In this document: piece by piece, positions 34,297 through 42,766 of the stretch
Layout of the letters: every line of letters starts with the position of its first letter
Position numbering within the stretch: position 1 is the first letter of the stretch
NCBI RefSeq assembly: GCF_008704205.1
Contig: NZ_VXLC01000003.1
Span: forward strand, 62,001 to 126,000
Direction: 5' to 3'
DNA: 64,000 nt
Source of the DNA: Nocardia colli
GTDB taxonomy: Bacteria > Actinomycetota > Actinomycetes > Mycobacteriales > Mycobacteriaceae
Notes under the pieces: model-generated
Told to the model about the DNA's origin: nothing
Database searches by the model: none
Seen by the model: only the letters and a program-made list of their open reading frames with translations
Translations under genes and position numbers: made by a program

Positions 34297-35540
34297 AGAC
34301 AAGGGCGGTGCCCAGGCACAGCGCGCTCTTCGCCACCGGTGTTCTGCTCGGACTGGTCGCCGAACAAGTAGTGCTGTTCGCGGTGCCGCTGTTGATCTTT
34401 CACGACACCAAGCAGGTGTCGACGCTCGGTTTCGCGTTCGCGCTGGAGTGGCTGCCGTCCCTGATCGCCTACCCGTTCGCCGGCCTGCTGGCCGACCGTG
34501 ACGGTGGCGCAAGGCTTTTCACCCGAGTGGCGGTGATGCGCGCGGTGATCCTGGTTGTCGTCGTGCTGATCTGCCTGACCCGACCCGGCTGGATGGTGCC
34601 CGCGCTGATGACCGGCGGAGCCTGCTTGTCGGTCTGCGTGGCGCCCATCCGCATGTCGATCGAGCGGATGGTGCCGCAGATCGCCCGCGACTCGCAGATC
34701 GCCACCGTGCAGTCCCTGGTGCAGAACATGGAATTGCTCGCTATGGCACTGGGACCCGCCCTCGCGATCCTGGCCGCGGCGTTCCTCGGCAAGCTGTGGC
34801 TGTTGCTGGTCGCCGCCGCCGCGTTCGGCATCAGCGCGCTGACCTGGCTGCCGCTCCCGCGGCCGAAGGTGCGCGCCGCCGTCGGCTGGGCGGCCCGGCA
34901 GGTGTTGCCGGAGTTGGCGATCGGCTGGCAGCTCATGGTGCGCATCCGGCCGGTGCTGCTGCTCGGCATCCTCAACTTCACCATCAACCTGGTGGTCGGC
35001 GTGCTGATCGTCTCGAACGCAGCCCTGGTCACCGACGTTTTTCAGGCACCCGACTCGGCCTACGGCGCGCTCAACGCGGCCGTCGGCGTCACCGGGCTGC
35101 TGAACCTCTTGCTGATGCCTGCGCTGCTCCGCCGCGTCGGCGTCGGACCCATTGGGGTAACCGGCTTCTGGCTGATGAGTGCCGCACTGCTGATCGCGGC
35201 TCTCGCACCGTCCTACTGGGTCTACGCCCCTGCCTTTGTCCTGATGCTCGTCGGGGACGCGCTCTACAACATCTACAACCGCACCCAGCGGGTGAAGGTG
35301 ATTCCCAGCGAGCATCTCGGCAAGGTCATGGGGCCGTTCTATTTGCTCAACCTGTTGTCCTATCCGATCGCGGGCCTGCTGATCGGTGGTCTCGGCGCCA
35401 CTATCGGCCCCCAACGACTCGCGCTGTGGCTGGGCATCCTGCTCTGCCTGTTCGGCGCGGTATTTCTGCCGTTGACCATGGCCAGCTTCCGTAAAGCCTT
35501 GCAGGCCCGCGAGATCGCTAACGTTGAGGTCGTGACATGA
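34293..35540 (+). CDS. Major facilitator superfamily exporter
   Basis: 415-residue transporter with about 12 hydrophobic helices. The loop after helix 2 (GLLADRDGGARLF) is the MFS motif A form of EntS-like exporters. ATG at 34293, ATGA overlap with the LLM gene and, at its end, with the B12-binding gene (both 4 nt). Location inside the biosynthetic operon indicates export of the product, and possibly self-protection. Confidence 0.85.
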   Translation: MKTRAVPRHSALFATGVLLGLVAEQVVLFAVPLLIFHDTKQVSTLGFAFALEWLPSLIAYPFAGLLADRDGGARLFTRVAVMRAVILVVVVLICLTRPGWMVPALMTGGACLSVCVAPIRMSIERMVPQIARDSQIATVQSLVQNMELLAMALGPALAILAAAFLGKLWLLLVAAAAFGISALTWLPLPRPKVRAAVGWAARQVLPELAIGWQLMVRIRPVLLLGILNFTINLVVGVLIVSNAALVTDVFQAPDSAYGALNAAVGVTGLLNLLLMPALLRRVGVGPIGVTGFWLMSAALLIAALAPSYWVYAPAFVLMLVGDALYNIYNRTQRVKVIPSEHLGKVMGPFYLLNLLSYPIAGLLIGGLGATIGPQRLALWLGILLCLFGAVFLPLTMASFRKALQAREIANVEVVT

Positions 35541-36022
35541 ACGTTCGTTTCCGGTGCGTGCTGTGCACCGTGGAGTCCGATTCCCATCTCTGGAACCTGG
35601 TCTACCTGCAAAAGCTGCTCGAGGAGCACGGTGCGTCGGTACACAACCTCGGCACCTGCACGCCCGTGGAGAACGTGGCCACCGCCATTCGCGAGGACCG
35701 CCCCGACCTGCTGGTGGTGTCGAGCGTCAACGGCCACGGTTTCCACGGCGCGCAGGTCCTGCTGACCCACCTGAAGGAGAGCGGGCTCGAAGTGGCGTGC
35801 GCCATCGGCGGCAAACTGACCACCGCCGTCTCCGACGACGACCGGGTACGCAGCGAACTGCTCGAGCTCGGCTTCACCGACGTGTTCCTCGGCGACGACG
35901 CCATCGATCGTTTCCAGGACTTCCTGAAATTCGGCCTGGCGCAAGGCTTCTCCGCCTGGCGCGCGGACCCGGCGCTGATCACCCCGTGGGATCAGGACGC
36001 CGCGACCCGAGAGGTGTTCTGA
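35537..36022 (+). CDS. B12-binding glutamate-mutase S-subunit homologue
   Basis: 161-residue Rossmann-like cobalamin-binding protein, like the small subunit of glutamate (methylaspartate) mutase. The base-off/His-on motif DxHxxG appears as ESDSHLWN, with the axial His kept and the Gly replaced by Asn. The Ser of the second B12 loop is in VVSSVNGHG, and AIGGKL is the third. Its catalytic partner (38740) is four genes on. ATG at 35537 overlaps the MFS stop; its own stop overlaps the next ATG by 1 nt (TGATG). Confidence 0.82.
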   Translation: MNVRFRCVLCTVESDSHLWNLVYLQKLLEEHGASVHNLGTCTPVENVATAIREDRPDLLVVSSVNGHGFHGAQVLLTHLKESGLEVACAIGGKLTTAVSDDDRVRSELLELGFTDVFLGDDAIDRFQDFLKFGLAQGFSAWRADPALITPWDQDAATREVF

Positions 36023-37260
36023 TGCACATCGTCATCGTCAATCGATGGCCACGCTTCGACGACGGGATCCGCTGGGACAACGAACTCACCCGCTACGAGG
36101 AATTCATCGACCACGACGCGAATCAGGTGAGCTACGTCGTCGACGGTCCCGGCGCGCAGGGCGTGCTCGCGGACCCGGCGAAGATCGCCTGTCAGGTGCA
36201 GGTCGGCGACGTCAACGACGTGGACGCCCTGCGCGCGGCCGTCGAGGTGATCATCGACCGGGTCGGCCCGATCGATGAACTGCTCGCGCTGTCGGAATTC
36301 ACCTTGGAGATCGCGGCCAAGGTCCGCGAGGATCTCGGTATCCCCGGACCCGATCGCGACGAGGTCGCCGTCTACCGGGACAAGGTCCGGATGAAAGAGG
36401 TGCTGGACGAGGCGGGCATCCGGGTGCCGCGCTTCGCGAGCTGTACGAGCGCGGAACAGGTGCGGGCCTTCGCGGCCGCCAACGGTTATCCGCTGATCCT
36501 CAAACCGGTCGCCGCTGCCGCCAGCATCGGCGTGCGCCGGGTGGACAACGACGCGGAATTGGCCGACGCGCTGAGCAATCTGGAGCTCGACGGTTACGAG
36601 GTCGAGGAGTTCATCGCGGGGGAGATCTACCACGTCGACGGTTTCGTCGACGACGATTCCCACGTCGCGTTCCAGGCGGTCTCCCGCTACATCAACGACT
36701 GCCTGTCCTTCACCCACGGCGCTCCGCTCGGCTCGGTGCTGATGAGCCCGTCGCCGCGCCGGAAACTGATCGAGGACTTCTCCCAGCAGATCGCCACGAC
36801 ACTCGGCTTGCGCCGCTTACCTTTTCACCTCGAGGTGTTCGTCACCCCGGCCGGCGATCCGGTATTCCTGGAGGTCGGCGGCCGGGTGGGCGGCGCGGAG
36901 GTACCGCACCTGCTCTATCGGGTGTTCGGCGTGAACCTGTACGAGATGTTCCTGCGGGTGCTCTCGGGTGGTCCGGTGCCGCCGATCCCCGAGGTGGTCG
37001 ACTCCTCCGGCGGATGGCTGATCATGCCGAAGTCCGCGGCGAAGTCGGAGCGCGTGGTGCGGGTCGCGTCCATGCGCGACCAGGTGCCGATCGTCTGGCG
37101 GGAACTGCTGCCCGCACAGGGCCAGGTGCTGGCACCCGGCGGGGCGTACGACGCGCTGCATCGAGGGCGCTTCATTTTGCTGCACGAGGATGAACACGTC
37201 GTCGAGGCCGGCATCCGAAAGATTATCGAGAACTTCGACTTCGAGGCGGAATCGCTGTGA
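36022..37260 (+). CDS. ATP-grasp carboxylate-amine ligase (first of two)
   Basis: 412-residue ATP-grasp enzyme that joins a carboxylate to an amine through an acyl phosphate. ATP lysine K161 in PLILKPVAAAASIG, hinge EVEEFIAGEIYHVDGF (about 193-208), and metal site FLEVGGRVGG (E284, R288). The usual ExNxR is ExGxR here, the variant seen in amino-acid/dipeptide ligases. ATG at 36022 in a TGATG overlap; stop overlaps the next GTG by 4 nt. Substrates inferred: the mutase product and a second amino acid. Confidence 0.82.
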   Translation: MHIVIVNRWPRFDDGIRWDNELTRYEEFIDHDANQVSYVVDGPGAQGVLADPAKIACQVQVGDVNDVDALRAAVEVIIDRVGPIDELLALSEFTLEIAAKVREDLGIPGPDRDEVAVYRDKVRMKEVLDEAGIRVPRFASCTSAEQVRAFAAANGYPLILKPVAAAASIGVRRVDNDAELADALSNLELDGYEVEEFIAGEIYHVDGFVDDDSHVAFQAVSRYINDCLSFTHGAPLGSVLMSPSPRRKLIEDFSQQIATTLGLRRLPFHLEVFVTPAGDPVFLEVGGRVGGAEVPHLLYRVFGVNLYEMFLRVLSGGPVPPIPEVVDSSGGWLIMPKSAAKSERVVRVASMRDQVPIVWRELLPAQGQVLAPGGAYDALHRGRFILLHEDEHVVEAGIRKIIENFDFEAESL

Positions 37261-38738
37261 ACCATGATGCCAAGGACGACCAGAAACGCTACGACCAGCT
37301 GATCGGCTTCCTCACCGAGGAGGAGCGACTAGGCGTCGCCGCCGTCGGCGACAAGTTGATCGAGGACGCGGGCGGTCTCGACGACCTCGCCGACTACAAG
37401 GTCATGGTGGCCTACGGCGGCGGCAAGGACAGCACCTACGTGGTCGCGTTCGTGCGCGCTGTGCAACTGCACCTGCAACTCACCCACGACCGCACCTTCC
37501 TGATGCGGGTGGCGAACATGCGGCACGCCGGCGTGGTCGGCGCGGTGATGGAGAACATCGATCGGGTGTACTCGGCGCTCGGCCTGCTCGACGACGACCG
37601 GGCCGAACTGCTCACCATCGACCACACCGAGATCCGCCGTTTCCGCGTCGATCTGCCGCTGCCGGACAAGCTGGTGGCGATCAACCGGCTCGACGTGCTG
37701 ATGAACGGACACCGATCGGCCGGCGACGGCCGCCCCACATTCTGCAACAGCTGCAATCTTGCGGTCGCTGATTTCTACGGCCGCGCCGCCTGGTGGCGCG
37801 GCGGCGTCGACGCCATCATGACCGGCGACTCCCGCCGCGAACAGGCCCTCTACGCCGCGTGGATTCTGCGGCTGGCCAAGGGAATCGGCATCGATGTGCA
37901 ACGCAAGGGGATGACGTTCCAGGACCTCTTGTCCGCGTTGCGCGGCGTCGGCGACGCGTACTTCCGCGAGCTGTTCGGCGACGATCAGCACGAGCCCGCC
38001 GAACGCGAGGTCGCGGTGGGCGACCGGTCGGTGCAGCCCACCTTCGTCTCCATCTACGACCTGGTCAGCTATCGCGTGCACGACCATTGGGATCTGATCG
38101 TGGATTTCCTCGGCTTCCGTTTCGACGACCTGGCGTTCAGCTTCACCGAATCCGATTGCGCCAACCCGACTCTCATGGCGCATCTGCGTGGACTGCGGGT
38201 CGAGTACGTCGAAGGCCGGACTTACGAAGCGGGCATCACCGAGTACCTCGAGTTCGCCGAGACGATGATGCGACGCAAGGAAATGCCGGACAACCTCATC
38301 GATCTCGCTCTCGGCCGGTACGCGTCGCCGGACAAGATCGTCGAACGGCGCGAAGTGGCGGCCGCGTACGCGGAGAGCGCGTTCGGGCTGGAAGAGGACG
38401 CGCTCGTCGCAATGGTGTTCTCCCCGTTCACCGATCAGGGTGCGCGGCTTGCGGAATTCGTCGAACGACGGCACCCCGAGCGGGTCGCCGAGCTCCCGGC
38501 ATTGCACGCCGCGCTGCGCGGGGAGCCGGGCAGCGACAGCGCCGCCGGGTGGCTGGCCGAGGTGTCCGGGCTGTCCATCTCGCACCTGCGCACGCTCTAC
38601 GGCAGTTCGCTGGTGGACTTCGCGTCCGGCGACACCGTGATGGCCAGGGTGCGTGCCGGTGACCCGCACAAGTCCGAGGTGCACACGGTCGACGCGCAGT
38701 CGGGCCGGCCGACCCTCGAGCTGATTTCGGGTAGGTGA
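37257..38738 (+). CDS. PP-loop ATP pyrophosphatase, unknown biosynthetic role
   Basis: 493-residue adenylating enzyme. The PP-loop is VAYGGGKDST (residues 51-60); a Cys pair FCNSC (C163, C166) and ImtgDSRREQ-like segment (about 188-195) follow, as in tRNA-thiolating and N-type ATPases. No glutaminase domain is present. The C-terminal half (about 300-490) has no recognised fold. It could activate a carboxylate or carbonyl for ammonia or sulfur addition. GTG at 37257, overlap with the ATP-grasp gene; it ends one nt before the mutase gene. Confidence 0.72.
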   Translation: MNHDAKDDQKRYDQLIGFLTEEERLGVAAVGDKLIEDAGGLDDLADYKVMVAYGGGKDSTYVVAFVRAVQLHLQLTHDRTFLMRVANMRHAGVVGAVMENIDRVYSALGLLDDDRAELLTIDHTEIRRFRVDLPLPDKLVAINRLDVLMNGHRSAGDGRPTFCNSCNLAVADFYGRAAWWRGGVDAIMTGDSRREQALYAAWILRLAKGIGIDVQRKGMTFQDLLSALRGVGDAYFRELFGDDQHEPAEREVAVGDRSVQPTFVSIYDLVSYRVHDHWDLIVDFLGFRFDDLAFSFTESDCANPTLMAHLRGLRVEYVEGRTYEAGITEYLEFAETMMRRKEMPDNLIDLALGRYASPDKIVERREVAAAYAESAFGLEEDALVAMVFSPFTDQGARLAEFVERRHPERVAELPALHAALRGEPGSDSAAGWLAEVSGLSISHLRTLYGSSLVDFASGDTVMARVRAGDPHKSEVHTVDAQSGRPTLELISGR

Positions 38739-38739
38739 C

Positions 38740-40005
38740 GTGGCCGGGTTCTTCGACAGTTTCGTGGCGGACCGCGCCGCCGCGGGGCAGTTGGTCGTCC
38801 AGCCGCGCATGGGCTTCGGCAGCCTGAAAGGCATGCGGGACGGGCTTTCCCGGGTCGCGCACCTGGATTTCCCGGTGATCGGCACGCTCACGCTGGACAG
38901 CTACACCCGCGTCGGCGACTACCGGACGCCGCTGGAACGGCTGGCCGCGGGGGAGGAGCTGAACGGGTATCCGATCGTCTCCCACTCGGTCGAGGAAACC
39001 CGAAAGTTGTTGTCCGGGTTGTACAAGCCCACGTTTCCGGTTCAGGTGCGACACGGTACCGCCCTGCCGCTGCGGGTCTTTCAGCGGTCGGTCGAGGTCG
39101 GGCTGGACGCGACCGAAGGCGGTCCGGTCTCGTACTGCCTGCCCTACAGCAGGCTGCCGCTACGCGACGCGGTCGAGGCGTGGGCGGAAAGTACCCGGTA
39201 TCTCGCGGACGCCGCCGAATTCGGCCACATCGAGAGTTTCGGCGGGTGCATGCTCGGGCAGCTGTGCCCCCCATCGCTGTTGGTGGCGATGGGGGTGCTC
39301 GAGGGGTTGTTCTTCCGGCAGCACGGCTTGCGATACATGTCGTTCAGTTACGCGCAAGGCACACTGGCAGAACAGGATCGAGGTGCGCTGCGTGCGTTGC
39401 GGACCCTCGCCGCCGACTATCTGGGCGATGTCACTTGGCACGTAGTGCTTTACACGTACATGGGTCTGTTCCCGCGTACGCCCGACGGCGCGACCCGGCT
39501 GATCCGCGACAGCGCCCGGCTGGCCGCGGCGACCGGGTGCGAACGGATGATCGTGAAGACGGTGTCGGAGGCCTGGCAGATCCCGTCCATCGCGGAAAAC
39601 GTTGCGGCGCTGCGGATGGCGTCGGAGGAGGCGGCCGGGCCGCTCGACCCGGCATCACCGAGCGAGGGGCAATACTTCACCGAGGTCCTCGACGAGTCCC
39701 GGACCCTGATCGACACCGTGCTGAATCTCGACCCGGACGTAGGGAAGGCGCTGCTGGCCGCGTTCTCCGCCGGGCTGCTCGACGTCCCCTTCTGCCTGCA
39801 CACCGACAACCTCGGCGCGACCACCTCGGTCATCGACGAGCAGGGTGCGCTGCGCTGGGGGAAGCTGGGCCGACTTCCCTTGCCCGCCAGCGCCGGTCGC
39901 GACGATCTCGCCCGACTCGGCTCCGCAGCCCTCTACGGGATGCTCGACCACGTGGCCAACAGTTATGACAGCCACCCCGATGGGATGCTCGATGTCCGAA
40001 GGTAA
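38740..40005 (+). CDS. Glutamate-mutase catalytic (epsilon) subunit homologue
   Basis: 421-residue TIM-barrel partner of the B12 protein at 35537. By my recollection of the clostridial enzyme, the glutamate-binding arginines and base are all in place: SYTRVGD (R57), EETRKLL (R88), QVRHGT (R104), TEGGPVSY (E126, Y132) and LPYS (Y136). It should rearrange L-glutamate, or a close analogue, to a 3-methyl-branched amino acid. GTG at 38740. It is shorter than the usual 480 residues. The stop is overlapped by the second ATP-grasp gene. Confidence 0.82.
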   Translation: MAGFFDSFVADRAAAGQLVVQPRMGFGSLKGMRDGLSRVAHLDFPVIGTLTLDSYTRVGDYRTPLERLAAGEELNGYPIVSHSVEETRKLLSGLYKPTFPVQVRHGTALPLRVFQRSVEVGLDATEGGPVSYCLPYSRLPLRDAVEAWAESTRYLADAAEFGHIESFGGCMLGQLCPPSLLVAMGVLEGLFFRQHGLRYMSFSYAQGTLAEQDRGALRALRTLAADYLGDVTWHVVLYTYMGLFPRTPDGATRLIRDSARLAAATGCERMIVKTVSEAWQIPSIAENVAALRMASEEAAGPLDPASPSEGQYFTEVLDESRTLIDTVLNLDPDVGKALLAAFSAGLLDVPFCLHTDNLGATTSVIDEQGALRWGKLGRLPLPASAGRDDLARLGSAALYGMLDHVANSYDSHPDGMLDVRR

Positions 40006-41233
40006 TCCGTCCGTTGTCGTCCTGGTGGACGCGTTCTCCACCGGCGCGTTGCTGGCCCGGCACGCGCGGCGCGAGCACCGGTTGATCCATGTCCGATCCA
40101 GGGCGCACCTGCCCGCGACCTTCGCGGCGAGTCTGCCCGCCGAGTTGTTCGACGAGGACCTGTCCTACGCCGATCAGGCCGACGACGTGCTGCATCGGCT
40201 CGCCGAACTGTCGCCGGTCGCGGTGATCGCGGCGAGCGAGTTCGGCGTCGAGGTGGCCGACGAGATCGCCGCGAAGCTGGGGTTGCGCGGCAACGATCCG
40301 GCGCTGTCGTACGTGCGGCGGGACAAGTTCTACATGCTGGAGGCGGTCGCCGCGGCGGGATTGCGCACGGCGCGGCAGCGGCGCGGTCATGATGTTGCGG
40401 GACTGCTGGATTGGCGCCGGGCCGCCGGTCTCGGGCGGACGGTGATCAAGCCGCTGGACAGCGCGGGATCCGAGGACGTGTTCATCAGCGATTCCGATGC
40501 GGAGATCCGCGCCGCGGTCGGGACGATCCTGGGTAAGACGAATCTGATGTTGCGGACCAACGCGGATGTGCTGGCGCAGGAATATCTCGCCGGTGACGAG
40601 TACATCGTCAACTCGGTGAGCCGCGACGGTGTGCACTGGTTCACCGATGTGTGGATCAGCCACAAGGTGACCGTGCGCGACAACCGCCGAATCTACGACT
40701 GCGAGGACCTGCTGTCCGAGGCGGACCCGCGATTCGGCGAGATTCTCGACTACGTGTCGGGGGTGCTCGACGCGCTCGGCATCGCCAACGGGCCCGCGCA
40801 CACCGAATTGATCTATACCGCAACGGGTCCGGTGCTGCTGGAGACCGGAGCGCGGCTGTCCGGGCTGGCCAATCCCGGTGCGCTCGATCGGGGCACCGGG
40901 GTGAACCAGGTCGATCTGACGATGGACTGTTACGCCGGCGAGGGGCGTGCGCTGGCGGCCCAGCCGCTGGTGTACGCGCGACGAGAGCAGGCGCGCTGCG
41001 TGAATCTCATTGCGCACCGGCAGGTTCCGTTGCCCGCCCAGGCGTTGCGCGAGCAGCTCGAACGACTGCCCGCCATCGAGAGTGTGCGTTTCCGCATCGC
41101 CGACCAGATGATGACCAGGCCGACAGTCGATCTCAACTCCTCGCCCGGTGTGGTGTTCCTGGTCCATCAGGACCCCGCCGAAATCGAGCGGTCGTATCGG
41201 ACCCTGCGCCGGATCGAGCACGAGTTGCTGTAG
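39992..41233 (+). CDS. ATP-grasp carboxylate-amine ligase (second of two)
   Basis: 413-residue ATP-grasp enzyme, clearly diverged from the one at 36022. ATP lysine in TVIKPLDSAGSEDVF, hinge LAQEYLAGDEYIVNSV, metal site LLETGARLSG (again ExGxR). The C-terminal domain is of the type in dipeptide and siderophore-like ligases. ATG at 39992 overlaps the mutase gene by 14 nt; an in-frame ATG at 39980 is possible. Two different ligases suggest a product with at least two amide bonds. Confidence 0.82.
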   Translation: MSEGNPSVVVLVDAFSTGALLARHARREHRLIHVRSRAHLPATFAASLPAELFDEDLSYADQADDVLHRLAELSPVAVIAASEFGVEVADEIAAKLGLRGNDPALSYVRRDKFYMLEAVAAAGLRTARQRRGHDVAGLLDWRRAAGLGRTVIKPLDSAGSEDVFISDSDAEIRAAVGTILGKTNLMLRTNADVLAQEYLAGDEYIVNSVSRDGVHWFTDVWISHKVTVRDNRRIYDCEDLLSEADPRFGEILDYVSGVLDALGIANGPAHTELIYTATGPVLLETGARLSGLANPGALDRGTGVNQVDLTMDCYAGEGRALAAQPLVYARREQARCVNLIAHRQVPLPAQALREQLERLPAIESVRFRIADQMMTRPTVDLNSSPGVVFLVHQDPAEIERSYRTLRRIEHELL

Positions 41234-41269
41234 CGGGGGCAGGTGCCGCCAGAAAGGCAGAGAGCTTCG

Positions 41270-42610
41270 ATGACGAATCCGCAACTGGGACAGATCCTGC
41301 TCGCCATCCTGGTGCTGCTGCTGGCGGCCAACCTCCTCGGTCAGCTGTTCCGGAAACTCCGCCAGCCCAAGGTGGTCGGCGAGATCCTCGCCGGAATCCT
41401 GCTCGGCCCCACCGTTCTCGGGAAGATCGTGCCCGGCTTCGCCGCCGACCTGTTCGGCACCGGCAACCCGGAAGCCAAGGCGGTGGTCTTCGGATTTCTG
41501 TACAACCTCGGCCTGCTCATGCTGATGTTCGTCTCCGGCTGTGCGGCGAAACACCTGCTGGGAAAGGACAATCGCAAGGCCACCGCCTGGATCCTCGGCA
41601 TCGGCACGCCACTGCCGTTCTTCATCGCTCTCTTCGCCGCGCCGCTGCTGCCGCTTGAGGAGTTCACCGGTTCCGCGGGCAGCGAGCAGGCCGTCGTGCT
41701 CGTCTTCGCCGCCGCCACCGCGGTCACCTCGATTCCGGTCATCACCAAGATCTTCTACGACCTCGGCATCCTGCACACCCGGTTCGCCAGCCTCCAATTG
41801 GGTTCGGCGGTACTGGAAGACATCGCCCTGTGGGGTGTGCTGTCCGTCGCCACCGCGATCGCTGCCGCCACCCTGAATGCCGACAGTGACGCGTTGACCG
41901 CGACCATCGGCAGTCACATGGCGGTCAACGCCGCGTACGTGGTGATCGCGCTCGCCGTCATGCCCGCTGTGCTGCGCAAACTTTCGCGGGCGAGCTGGAA
42001 TGTGGTGGCGCGCAACTCGCCCATCGCGTGGATGCTCACTGTGTTCCTGGGCTACGTGTCCCTGGCCGCCGCGCTCGACGTAACCCTCGCCTTCGCCGCC
42101 TTACTGGCCGGTTTCGGTGTCATGGGCGGCATGCGCGGCACCGAGCAGGAACGCTTCCGCGACCCCATGCAATCGCTCAGCGACATCTCCGGCCACTTCT
42201 TCGTCCCCCTCTATTTCGCGATAGTCGGCTACCGCCTGGACCTTTCGAAGACCTTCAACCCGCTCATGCTCATCGGCTTCCTCCTCGGCACCTCACTGGT
42301 CGTCTTCCTGTCCGTAGGCCTCGGCGCGAAACTCGCCGGCATGAACCGCCTCGACATCGTCAACCTCGCCGTCACCCAGAACGCCCGCGGCGGCCCCGGC
42401 ATCGTCATGGCCTCCGTCGCCTTCGACACCGGCATCATCAACGCCACCTTCTACACCACCCTCGTCCTCACCGCCGTCCTCACCTCTCAGGCCTGCGGCT
42501 TCTGGCTGGACCACGTCCTCCGCAAAGGCTGGCCCCTCCTCTCCGGCGCCGACCTCCGCCGCCGCGGCGTCGACTCACTCCCCGACGAAATCCCTTCGCG
42601 CACAGCGTGA
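41270..42610 (+). CDS. CPA2-family monovalent cation/proton antiporter
   Basis: 446-residue membrane protein with about 12-13 helices. N-terminal LRQPKVVGEILAGILLGPTV is the CPA2/KefB hallmark; AFAALLAGFGVMGG and the ARGGPGIVMASVAFD segment are typical of this group. No C-terminal RCK domain. ATG at 41270 with GGCAGAGAG upstream, 36 nt after the ligase, so probably the operon end. Exchange of Na+ or K+ for H+ is expected; a link to product export is possible. Confidence 0.82.
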   Translation: MTNPQLGQILLAILVLLLAANLLGQLFRKLRQPKVVGEILAGILLGPTVLGKIVPGFAADLFGTGNPEAKAVVFGFLYNLGLLMLMFVSGCAAKHLLGKDNRKATAWILGIGTPLPFFIALFAAPLLPLEEFTGSAGSEQAVVLVFAAATAVTSIPVITKIFYDLGILHTRFASLQLGSAVLEDIALWGVLSVATAIAAATLNADSDALTATIGSHMAVNAAYVVIALAVMPAVLRKLSRASWNVVARNSPIAWMLTVFLGYVSLAAALDVTLAFAALLAGFGVMGGMRGTEQERFRDPMQSLSDISGHFFVPLYFAIVGYRLDLSKTFNPLMLIGFLLGTSLVVFLSVGLGAKLAGMNRLDIVNLAVTQNARGGPGIVMASVAFDTGIINATFYTTLVLTAVLTSQACGFWLDHVLRKGWPLLSGADLRRRGVDSLPDEIPSRTA

Positions 42611-42678
42611 CTGCGGCGCTGACCCGGACCCCGACCTGCGAGACCCGCACTGGAACACCTCCGGCACACCCTCTACTA

Positions 42679-42693
42679 CCGCGGCTACCGCGG
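42679..42693. terminator. Possible hairpin after the antiporter gene
   Basis: CCGCGG-CTA-CCGCGG, a 6-bp GC stem with a 3-nt loop, 69 nt past the stop and between convergent genes. No T-tract. Confidence 0.35.
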
Positions 42694-42766
42694 ATCAAAG
42701 CAAAGTGGGACCCGTGCAACATCTTTCGTCATCTACTGTCGATAGCGCCGCCCGGTTCGTAGCGTC

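Noticed and set aside
39267..39297. Another copy of the CCCC...GGGG motif
   Set aside because: It is inside the mutase coding sequence, has a long spacer and lacks the GGTTGC end.
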